Below, piece after piece: positions 24,910-32,576 of a stretch of DNA of 35,040 bases. Positions within the stretch are counted from its first letter, which is position 1; each line of letters starts with the position of its first letter. Below the pieces are notes generated by a model. The model saw only the letters and a program-made list of their open reading frames with translations. It was not told the origin of the DNA and ran no database searches. The position numbers were made by a program, and so were the translations under genes. The DNA lies in NCBI GenBank assembly GCA_946411985.1, contig CAMKFY010000002.1, positions 1-35,040 of the forward strand. Direction: 5' to 3'. The stretch comes from an uncultured Clostridiaceae bacterium. GTDB taxonomy: Bacteria > Bacillota > Clostridia > Oscillospirales > Ruminococcaceae.

Positions 24910-25034
24910 AAATATAACTTCCAACATACAAAACATCTCATAATATTTACAACATAAAACCCAATAGCCTCATTGTAAAGCATATTTTTTCAAAAGTCAA
25001 CATTTTTTTTGCTTTATTAAAACCTATATAATGT

Positions 25035-25751
25035 CTAACCTCGTACTTTATTTTTCTCTATCTCCTTCCTTAGCCTGCATATTATTTTCTTTTCAAGCCG
25101 TGATATATAAGATTGTGATATTCCTATTTTATCTGCAACTTCTTTTTGGGTGTGCTCTTTACCGTCTAACATGCCAAAACGCATTTTCATTATATCACGT
25201 TCTCGCACATCTAACCTATCTATAAATTTTAAAATAACGTTCCACTCCGCCCTGTCTTCAATATTTTTATTTACGCAATCGTTCTCTGTGCCCAAAATAT
25301 CTGAAAGCAAAAGCTCATTCCCATCCCAATCTACCTTTAACGGCTCATCTATAGACATTTCATATTTTTTAGTGGCCGCTTTTCTTAAATACATAAGTAT
25401 TTCGTTTTCTATGCATCTTGAAGCGTATGTGGCTAATTTTATATTTTTTTGGGGCGAAAATGTATTGCAAGCCTTTATTAGCCCTATTGTGCCTATAGAT
25501 ATTAAATCTTCCACTCCAACACCGCTAGATTCAAATTTTTTGGCTATATATACAACAAGCCTTAAATTATGTGTTATTAACATATCTTTTGCGTTGCTGT
25601 CGTTATTCCCTAGCTTTTTAAATATCTCCTCCTCCTGCTCTTTGCTAAGCGGGGCAGGAAGCTTAACAGGGCCGTTTATATAGTATGCTGCATTTTTAAA
25701 GCCTAATTTTAATAAAAGTTTAACCAATACTCTTCTAAAAGCACCAAACAT
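25035..25751 (-). CDS. sigE: Sporulation sigma factor sigma-E
   Basis: Sigma-E directs mother-cell transcription early in sporulation. The 238-residue protein starts with a pro-sequence, M-F-G-A-F-R-R-V-L-V-K-L-L-L-K-L-G-F-K, then A-A-Y-Y-I-N-G, matching the region where B. subtilis pro-sigma-E is cleaved by SpoIIGA. Region 2 has N-L-R-L-V-V-Y-I-A-K-K-F and D-L-I-S-I-G-T-I-G-L-I-K-A; region 4 ends with a helix-turn-helix S-Q-S-Y-I-S-R-L-E-K-K-I. I use the ATG at 25751 because GAGG lies 10 bases before it; the TTG at 25769 would include that site in the coding region. It follows spoIIGA by 14 bases, the standard spoIIG operon. The usual sigG downstream is absent. Confidence 0.93.
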   Translation of the reverse strand: MFGAFRRVLVKLLLKLGFKNAAYYINGPVKLPAPLSKEQEEEIFKKLGNNDSNAKDMLITHNLRLVVYIAKKFESSGVGVEDLISIGTIGLIKACNTFSPQKNIKLATYASRCIENEILMYLRKAATKKYEMSIDEPLKVDWDGNELLLSDILGTENDCVNKNIEDRAEWNVILKFIDRLDVRERDIMKMRFGMLDGKEHTQKEVADKIGISQSYISRLEKKIICRLRKEIEKNKVRG

Positions 25752-25765
25752 AAACACTCTTCCTC

Positions 25766-26629
25766 TCAATTAAAATCTCCTATTATGGCACTATACTCGC
25801 CGTCAGATATCTTTTTAGTGGTAACTGCTACGTAACAGTCTAACTGTTGTTTTTTTGCCTGCGCATTAAAAACATAAAAGCTCTCAGGCGAAAACGCCGG
25901 CAACAACCCGCAACCAGATATTGTATCTGTTGGTATTAATTTTATAAATTTTCTAAACCTAGAACGTTCAACATCGCTAACTCTGCCAAAAAAATCTATA
26001 AAAAAGTTATGAAATTCTTCTGGAAAAATATTAACCAACTTTTCATATTCACAAACGCATACAGGCTTTCCTGAAAATGGCTCCACCAAACAATTACCAC
26101 TATCATAAAGAGCCTTTAAAACCACGAACTTTTTGTTAAACTCTATTCTAATAGAATATATTTTTTTACAATCCACCCTTTTAGCCAGTATAAAATTAAT
26201 AACACACGTAAACATATAGGCTATTAAACTACCAAACACCACCACAAACGGCGAAATTGCTATATATGTAACTCCATTTTTCCAAAACATCCCAGGCGGT
26301 GAAACGAATACCCAAAGAAAAAACATAACACCAATAAAAATTAAATTTTCTGTAAAAAAAATTAAGAAAGTTTTTATAAACAACTGTTTCTTTTTATATC
26401 CGAATGTTACTAACACTAAAATTAAACCACTCGCAATTTTAACAATCAAATTTAAAAAAACATTAAGGCTAGGCAAAAGTATTAAAAGCGAGAACGCACT
26501 GCCCAATAAAGCCCCAGCTATTAAACGCTTCTTTTTTATGTTAACCTTTAAAAGTATACTGCAACTTAATAATAAAAAATAGTCCACAAATAAATTTAAA
26601 ATTAACAAGATATCTATGTATATAATCAT
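25766..26629 (-). CDS. spoIIGA: Sigma-E processing peptidase SpoIIGA
   Basis: SpoIIGA is the membrane aspartic-type protease that cuts the pro-sequence off sigma-E when a signal comes from the forespore. The 287-residue protein has about five membrane segments in the N-terminal half (residues 5-150) and a cytoplasmic C-terminal protease domain with A-L-Y-D-S-G-N (Asp176, the expected catalytic Asp, compare Asp183 in B. subtilis). G-K-P-V and G-C-G-L-L-P-A-F match the family's substrate-binding region. The start ATG follows GGTG. The gene is the first of the spoIIG operon, with a promoter of characteristic spacing (separate entry). Confidence 0.92.
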   Translation of the reverse strand: MIIYIDILLILNLFVDYFLLLSCSILLKVNIKKKRLIAGALLGSAFSLLILLPSLNVFLNLIVKIASGLILVLVTFGYKKKQLFIKTFLIFFTENLIFIGVMFFLWVFVSPPGMFWKNGVTYIAISPFVVVFGSLIAYMFTCVINFILAKRVDCKKIYSIRIEFNKKFVVLKALYDSGNCLVEPFSGKPVCVCEYEKLVNIFPEEFHNFFIDFFGRVSDVERSRFRKFIKLIPTDTISGCGLLPAFSPESFYVFNAQAKKQQLDCYVAVTTKKISDGEYSAIIGDFN

Positions 26630-26666
26630 TTAAACACCATTTAAACTATATATAATACAATACACA

Positions 26667-26700
26667 GTATACAACTATTAAATGTTAATTTTTTGTCAAA
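26667..26700 (-). promoter_or_regulatory. spoIIG-type promoter with 22-bp spacer and possible Spo0A box
   Basis: On the minus strand a perfect TTGACA (26700-26695) is followed by TATACT (26672-26667) with exactly 22 bases between them; no -10 is found at the normal 17. The B. subtilis spoIIG promoter is known for this 22-base spacing and for needing Spo0A~P bound over its -35. Here TTTGACA, one base from the Spo0A box TTCGACA, covers the -35. Transcription would start near 26660, about 30 bases before spoIIGA. Confidence 0.7.
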
Positions 26701-26733
26701 ATAGTGCAAAGTTAACATATTAACCATAAACAA

Positions 26734-29244
26734 CTAATTTTTAGCGTCATACCACGTTTTGCCTATTCCAACACTGCAAACCAATGGAACCTTTAATTTC
26801 GCTGCGCCTTGCATTTCTTCTTTAACTAAATGTGCCACATATTCAGATTCTTTAAGCGGTGTTTCTACTAATAGTTCATCATGCACCTGAAGTATTATTT
26901 TAGCTCCTAAATTCTCCTTTCTTAACCTATCTGCCACCTTAATCATAGCTATTTTTATAATATCTGCAGCTGTTCCTTGAATTGGTGTGTTTTTAGCCAT
27001 TCTTTTGCCTAGCTCTACAATATTCTTATTCTTAGAATTAAGTTCAGGCAGCTTTCTATATCTGCCAAATAGCGTATACACTCTGCCGGTTTCTTGAGCT
27101 TTTTTTAAAATATAATCAAAATACTGTTTAACACCAATATACGAATTAAAAAAAGAATCTATATATTGCTTTGCTTGCTTTGTAGACACCCCAATATCTT
27201 TGCCTAAAGAAAATGCACTAACACCATATAACACTGAAAAATTAACAGTTTTGGCTCTACTCCTAGTTTCTTTAGATATAAACCCAAAAATATTTTTTGC
27301 AGTTAGTTCGTGTATATCGCCGCCACTATTAAACGTTTTTAGCATGCTTTCATCTTCAGATAGCGAAGCTAAAATTCTAAGCTCTATTTGCGAATAGTCT
27401 GCATCTATTAAAACATTATAATTTTTAGCTATAAAAAATTTGCGCATCCTTGCGCCAAGCTCTGTTTTAACTGGTATATTTTGTATGTTTGGCGCGGTAG
27501 AACTTATTCTGCCAGTTCTTGTTTTAGTTTGATTAAAATGCGAATATATTCTACCATCACATTTAATTAACTTTTTTAAGCCCAAAACATATGTGTTCAT
27601 AAGTTTAGACTTTAACCTATAATCTATTATTTTTGAAACATCGGGATTGTATTTCACAAGCTTTTGCAATACATCCATATCTGTGGAATAACCAGTTTTT
27701 GTTTTTTTCCCTTTCTTAAGCCCCAATCTATTAAACAAAATAGAGGCTAGCTCTTTAGTAGAATTTATATTAAACTCTGTGCCGCAAAATTCATATATAT
27801 CTCTTTTTAAATAATTTATATCTTGCTCTAAAAAACTACAAAAACTATCTAGCTCATTTTTATTTATATAAAACCCAGCATTTTCCATTTGAGATAATAC
27901 TTTTGCAAGAGGCAATTCTATATTTTCAAGCAAAAAATTAAGCTTTTCAAAACATACCTTTTGTTCTAGTGATTTTATTATATCTAAAAAGCAGCCTGGC
28001 AAAGAGCAGTTAAACGCATATTTTAAAGCTAAGCTATCTATAGAAAAATCTGTGTCTAAAACGTCTACAATATACGCAGCTATATCACAAGAAAACACAA
28101 CAAAATTTAAAATTAAACCTTCCTTGTAGCAAAAATTATATAGTTCTTTTAAATTTGTTGTGCGTTTTTTCTTGCAAGATTTAGATATTATATTATAAAA
28201 AGCATCTTTTTTAACATCTTTTGTATATTCAAAAATATTATCCTTTGCAAAAATATATAAACTATCTTCAATATAAAAATCTAAATAATCCTCATGCTCC
28301 AAAAGCTCTAAAACATAATCAAAATCTGGGTTTTTAGTAATAGTATAAGAATTTGAATTAACATTATATTTTTTATAATCTTCATCACTTAACAGATTAT
28401 TTAATATTTTATTTAATTCAAACTCTTTTAAAAACAAAATCAAATTTTTATAATCTACAGCCTTCCTAGCATAACAATTTACATCTTTTTTTATTGGCAC
28501 ATCTAAACAAATTTGGCCAAGCCGCCTACTTAAAAAACACATGTCTTTTGCGCCTTCAGCTAAAAGCAATGTTCTTAACCTGCTTGAAATATCTATATTA
28601 TTAATATTAGAATATATATATTCCACAGTTTTATATTCTTTTATTAATTTTAAAGCTGTCTTCTCGCCCACCCCTTTAACGCCCGGAATATTATCAGATG
28701 CATCACCCATTAAAGCTTTAACTTCTATTAAATCTTTAGGAGTAAGCGAGAATTCATCAAATATTTTAAGTTCATCATAATAAACAGCCTGGTTATTTTT
28801 AGAAAGTCGCACACTAACATTTTCATTTATAAGTTGAAAACTATCCCTATCACCTGTTGCTATTACAGTTTTAATATTATTACTACTAAAAAAAGCAGAT
28901 ATACTGCCAATAACATCATCTGCTTCAAAACCTTCAATTTCACAAATATTTATGCCCATAAGCTTTAACATTTTCTTTACATGCTCTAGCTGCATTAAAA
29001 GATCGCAAGGCATACCAGTTCTATTTGCTTTATACAATGAATACTCTTTATGCCTAAATGTTGGAGCTTTCAAATCAAAAGCAGCCACAACATGCGTATA
29101 ACAACGCTCTTTTAAAATTTTGTCTATAATATTATAAAACCCAAAAATAGCATTAGTAGGAAAGCCACTAGAACTGCTAAGCCCCCGTACAGCAAAAAAC
29201 GCCCTATTTATTAGGCTATTGCCATCTAACAAAAGCAATTCCAT
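26734..29244 (-). CDS. polA: DNA polymerase I
   Basis: Pol I removes RNA primers and fills gaps in replication and repair. The 836 residues comprise an N-terminal 5' nuclease domain (about 1-290, with M-E-L-L-L-L-D-G-N-S, E-A-D-D-V-I-G and G-D-A-S-D-N-I-P-G-V-K-G), a middle domain with no recognisable D-x-E proofreading motif, and the polymerase domain. Motif A is D-A-D-Y-S-Q-I-E-L-R (from Asp614), motif C is Q-V-H-D-E (786-790). Motif B is A-K-T-V-N-F-S-V-L-Y-G, where Ser670 replaces the usual Gly after the conserved Phe. The ATG has AAGGAG upstream. It lies 104 bases beyond the spoIIG operon start and about 500 bases after metK. Confidence 0.95.
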   Translation of the reverse strand: MELLLLDGNSLINRAFFAVRGLSSSSGFPTNAIFGFYNIIDKILKERCYTHVVAAFDLKAPTFRHKEYSLYKANRTGMPCDLLMQLEHVKKMLKLMGINICEIEGFEADDVIGSISAFFSSNNIKTVIATGDRDSFQLINENVSVRLSKNNQAVYYDELKIFDEFSLTPKDLIEVKALMGDASDNIPGVKGVGEKTALKLIKEYKTVEYIYSNINNIDISSRLRTLLLAEGAKDMCFLSRRLGQICLDVPIKKDVNCYARKAVDYKNLILFLKEFELNKILNNLLSDEDYKKYNVNSNSYTITKNPDFDYVLELLEHEDYLDFYIEDSLYIFAKDNIFEYTKDVKKDAFYNIISKSCKKKRTTNLKELYNFCYKEGLILNFVVFSCDIAAYIVDVLDTDFSIDSLALKYAFNCSLPGCFLDIIKSLEQKVCFEKLNFLLENIELPLAKVLSQMENAGFYINKNELDSFCSFLEQDINYLKRDIYEFCGTEFNINSTKELASILFNRLGLKKGKKTKTGYSTDMDVLQKLVKYNPDVSKIIDYRLKSKLMNTYVLGLKKLIKCDGRIYSHFNQTKTRTGRISSTAPNIQNIPVKTELGARMRKFFIAKNYNVLIDADYSQIELRILASLSEDESMLKTFNSGGDIHELTAKNIFGFISKETRSRAKTVNFSVLYGVSAFSLGKDIGVSTKQAKQYIDSFFNSYIGVKQYFDYILKKAQETGRVYTLFGRYRKLPELNSKNKNIVELGKRMAKNTPIQGTAADIIKIAMIKVADRLRKENLGAKIILQVHDELLVETPLKESEYVAHLVKEEMQGAAKLKVPLVCSVGIGKTWYDAKN

Positions 29245-29742
29245 ATTTATAAAAAGCTCCTTTTAAACAAAAATACCAAAAAATATTACACATCTTTAAT
29301 AACAACACTTTAATTATATACGCATATACGCAAATTTCATAACTAACCATTATTCCTAAATAACATGCCTAATATTAATTTAAAATTTATAAATATAATT
29401 ATTAATTTGCTCTTACGTAATACTAAGAATATTAAATTTTGTGGACTATTCCAACTTCTATAATGCAAAATTTCTTACTGCTTAAACCATAACTGCATCG
29501 CCTACACATACAACAACATATGTCAACCACCGTCTTAAACAACTACTCCACAAACGTATAAGTTGGGCTACTGCATCCCTACTATAACACAGTTTTAGAT
29601 AACATAACTTTATGCATAGCTAATTTATAATTATATTATAATACCAAGATTCAAAAAATTAAGAGAAACGCTATGTATTGCACAATTCACCACACCACCT
29701 ATAAAAACGTGTGATTTCTTGCTCACAATGTGTTAAACAAAA
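29245..29742. other. Intergenic region between metK and polA
   Basis: About 500 bases contain no credible gene on either strand. Near metK is a weak terminator (separate entry). A TATAAT on the minus strand at 29318-29313 near polA could be its promoter, but the -35 is poor. The middle is less A/T-rich and carries several CAAC and ACAC tracts; it may be decayed sequence, but I recognise nothing in it. Confidence 0.5.
29703..29727 (-). terminator. Possible terminator of metK
   Basis: On the minus strand TGTGA (29727-29723) pairs with TCACA (29714-29710) over a short loop, followed by CG and a T-run ending at 29703. It lies about 15 bases after the metK stop codon. Confidence 0.45.
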
Positions 29743-30921
29743 CTAAACCGTTGTGCTATTTAAAACTGCATTTTTTAACTTAGACGACATATCTAACCTT
29801 TCCCACGGCAAATTTAAATCTTCTCGCCCAAAATGACCATAACTAGAAAGTTCACTATAAATAGGGTTTAGTAAATTTAACTTCTCTATTATGGCAGCTG
29901 GCCTAAAATCAAACATTTCTCGCACAATACGCTGCAAAACAGAATCTGGCACAACGCCAGTGTTAAAGGTGTCCACCAACACAGAAACAGGCTGAGCTAC
30001 TCCTATGGCATACGCAATCTGCACCTCACACCTTTTAGCCAATAGAGCAGCCACTATGTTTTTGGCTATATACCGTGCAAAATAAGCGCCACTCCTATCA
30101 AGTTTGCTTGGGTCTTTCCCGGAAAAAGCACCGCCACCATGCCTTGCATAACCCCCGTAGCTATCTACCATTAACTTTCTACCGGTAAGCCCGCTATCTG
30201 CCACAGGCCCGCCAAGAACAAATCTACCCGAAGGATTTATAATTATATTAGTATCTGGGGAGAATAAATTAGACGGCAAAGTATTTAATATAACATTATT
30301 TAATATATCCTGTTTTATTCTTTCAAAAGGTATACCTTCGTCATGCTGAGCAGACACCAAAACCGTGCTTAAAGAAAAAGGTTTACCATCTACATATTTT
30401 ACCGTTACCTGAGTTTTTCCATCGGGTCTTAAATATGGAATAATACCTTCTTTACGCACAAAATCTAAACGGCGAGCAATGCTATGAGCAAGCTTTATTG
30501 CAAGCGGCATAAATTCTTTAGTTTCATTGCAAGCATAACCAAAAACCAAGCCTTGGTCTCCAGCTTTTAGCTCATTCAACCTGCCAGCACCTTTTTTTAA
30601 CATGCCAGCAGCTATATCACGCGATTGATCGGATATATTGCAAATAACAGCACAGTTATTCGCGTCAAACCCATAATCTAATTTAACATAACCAATATCT
30701 TTTAAAACACTTCGCACAATTTTTTGCATATCTACATAGCATTTAGTAGTTATTTCGCCAAACAACATAACCATGCCGGTGCTACATATAACTTCACACG
30801 CCACCCTGCCCAAACTATCTCTTTTTATTATTTCATCTAAAATAGTATCTGCTATTCTATCGCATATTTTATCTGGATGCCCTTGCGTCACCGATTCTGA
30901 AGTAAAATATTTTACGTCCAT
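29743..30921 (-). CDS. metK: S-adenosylmethionine synthetase
   Basis: MetK makes S-adenosylmethionine from methionine and ATP. The 392-residue protein has the N-terminal G-H-P-D-K (14-18), the hexapeptide G-A-G-D-Q-G (here K-A-G-D-Q-G-L-V-F-G-Y), and the P-loop-like G-G-G-A-F-S-G-K-D-P-S-K-L-D-R-S-G-A-Y. The start ATG is 6 bases after GGAGG. It follows rpoD by 28 bases and probably shares its transcript, an uncommon arrangement. No SAM riboswitch is visible before it, and with so short a gap there is no room for one. Confidence 0.96.
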   Translation of the reverse strand: MDVKYFTSESVTQGHPDKICDRIADTILDEIIKRDSLGRVACEVICSTGMVMLFGEITTKCYVDMQKIVRSVLKDIGYVKLDYGFDANNCAVICNISDQSRDIAAGMLKKGAGRLNELKAGDQGLVFGYACNETKEFMPLAIKLAHSIARRLDFVRKEGIIPYLRPDGKTQVTVKYVDGKPFSLSTVLVSAQHDEGIPFERIKQDILNNVILNTLPSNLFSPDTNIIINPSGRFVLGGPVADSGLTGRKLMVDSYGGYARHGGGAFSGKDPSKLDRSGAYFARYIAKNIVAALLAKRCEVQIAYAIGVAQPVSVLVDTFNTGVVPDSVLQRIVREMFDFRPAAIIEKLNLLNPIYSELSSYGHFGREDLNLPWERLDMSSKLKNAVLNSTTV

Positions 30922-30949
30922 TTTAAACCTCCAATTTAACTGAAAAAGC

Positions 30950-32548
30950 CTATTCTAAAAAATCTTTTAACTTTTTAGACCTGCTAGGATGGCGCAACTT
31001 TCTAAGCCCTTTTGCTTCTATTTGCCTAATACGCTCCCTTGTAACTTTAAACGCTCGCCCAACCTCTTCTAAAGTTCTACTTTTACCATCATATAAACCA
31101 AATCTTAATCTAAGCACCATTGCCTCTCTTGGAGTTAAACTATCTAATACTACTTTTAAATTCTCTCTTAATAAACTGTGCGTAGCAGCTTCTGAAGGAG
31201 CAGAAGCATCATCATCTGGAATGAAATCTGAAAGATGGCTATCTTCCTCCTCGCCAACAGGAGTTTCTAGCGAAACTGGGTCTTGCGACACTCTAAGCAC
31301 CTCTTTCACCTTTGGCTCTGGTATTCCAAGAACGTCTGCAATCTCTTCAGGGCGCGCCTCACAACCATTTTTGTGTAATAACTGGCTAGACACTTTCTTA
31401 ACCTTATTTAATATTTCAACAACATGCACCGGAATTCTTATTGTTCTCGCCTGATCTGCTATTGCTCTTGTTATGGCCTGGCGAATCCACCATGTGGCGT
31501 AGGTGGAAAATTTGAAACCTTTTGTATAATCAAATTTATCCACAGCCCGCATAAGCCCCAAATTGCCTTCTTGAATAAGGTCTAGAAGTTGCAAACCCCT
31601 GCCTAAATATTTCTTAGCAATAGACACCACCAAACGCAAATTTGCCTCTGCCAACCTCTCCTTAGCGCGCACGCTGCCATTAGACTTATCTTCCGCTAAA
31701 GACACCTCTTCATCGGCGCTTAAAAGCGGCACCTTGCCTATTTCTTTTAAATAAAGTTTAACAGGGTCTGCCAAATTAACAATGCCAGAATAAGAGCCCA
31801 TCATATCATCTAAATCGGCAGATACGTCTATTGTGGAATCTGTATCGGGGCTATCTTCAATTGAATCTTCTATTTTTATGTTATTTTGTTCTAAATTTCT
31901 ATAAAAGCTTTCTGTTTGTTCTACAGATAAATTTAGCTCATCTAGAGTTATATCTATCTCCTGCTTATTTAATTTGCCCTTTCTCCTGCCTTTTTCTAAT
32001 AGTTCCTTGCAAACAAAAGCAGGGTCTACCTTAAAAACGTCATCCTTTTCATAGTCTCCATATTCGCTATCTGAAGCCTCCCTGGCTGCATTTTCATCTG
32101 AATCAGTATACAAATTTTGAGGCTCCGCTATTTCCGATATTTTTATATTGAGCTCCTTTAATTTATCATAAAAACATTCTATTTGAGCGCCTGTTAAATT
32201 TAGCTTAGAAATTACAAAATCTACCTCTTTACTAGAAAGCACCCCATCTCGCGCGCCCTTTTTTATTAAACTATTATACACATTACTTGCATTGTATGGC
32301 TCTAAAACGCTATCATCTACAAGCTTTATATTCAAACTTCGCAATCTATCATATATAACTTTTAGCTCGCAATCTTTTAAATTAAACCTGCTTTTTAAAG
32401 AAAACTCTATTTCCTTAATGCTAAGCTCTCCATATTTTTTACCCCTTTTCACCATACCATCAAAAATAACTTTAAAATCAGACACATTTTTAATATTCAG
32501 CTCTTTAATATCCTTACTTAAACCCTTCAACTTTATGCTATCTGGCAT
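30950..32548 (-). CDS. rpoD: Primary sigma factor sigma-A with triplicated region 1.1
   Basis: This is the housekeeping sigma factor. The C-terminal half, from about residue 258, is a normal sigma-A: region 1.2 (D-P-V-K-L-Y-L-K-E-I-G), region 2 (N-L-R-L-V-V-S-I-A-K-K-Y, then K-F-S-T-Y-A-T-W-W-I-R-Q-A-I), region 3, and region 4 (E-V-G-R-A-F-K-V-T-R-E-R-I-R-Q-I-E). The protein is 532 residues, against about 360-390 in related species. The excess is N-terminal: a region 1.1-like unit of about 50 residues occurs three times, at about 25-79, 87-140 and 176-229, each with a K-G-x-x-x-G-x-L core and an end near N-I-K-I. AAAGGAGG lies 9 bases before the ATG. It follows dnaG and precedes metK. Confidence 0.97.
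   Translation of the reverse strand: MPDSIKLKGLSKDIKELNIKNVSDFKVIFDGMVKRGKKYGELSIKEIEFSLKSRFNLKDCELKVIYDRLRSLNIKLVDDSVLEPYNASNVYNSLIKKGARDGVLSSKEVDFVISKLNLTGAQIECFYDKLKELNIKISEIAEPQNLYTDSDENAAREASDSEYGDYEKDDVFKVDPAFVCKELLEKGRRKGKLNKQEIDITLDELNLSVEQTESFYRNLEQNNIKIEDSIEDSPDTDSTIDVSADLDDMMGSYSGIVNLADPVKLYLKEIGKVPLLSADEEVSLAEDKSNGSVRAKERLAEANLRLVVSIAKKYLGRGLQLLDLIQEGNLGLMRAVDKFDYTKGFKFSTYATWWIRQAITRAIADQARTIRIPVHVVEILNKVKKVSSQLLHKNGCEARPEEIADVLGIPEPKVKEVLRVSQDPVSLETPVGEEEDSHLSDFIPDDDASAPSEAATHSLLRENLKVVLDSLTPREAMVLRLRFGLYDGKSRTLEEVGRAFKVTRERIRQIEAKGLRKLRHPSRSKKLKDFLE
31862..32476 (-). repeat. Three diverged region 1.1 repeats inside rpoD
   Basis: The units are at 32476-32312, 32290-32129 and 32023-31862. 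Each contains a K-K-G or K-R-G or E-K-G turn, G-x-L, an acidic E-x-D/E-F or E-I-D helix, an L-N-L or F-N-L turn, and a closing Y-D-x-L or Y-x-N-L then N-I-K-[ILV]. Units 2 and 3 share about 40% of residues by eye. The third is closest to a typical region 1.1. A short extra stretch at residues 7-20 ending in K-E-L-N-I-K looks like the tail of a fourth unit. Confidence 0.75.
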
Positions 32549-32576
32549 TTTAAAAATCCTCCTTTCAATAAAACAA

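Noticed and set aside
30922..30949. Possible SAM riboswitch before metK
   Set aside because: Only 28 bases separate rpoD from metK, too few for any SAM riboswitch class.
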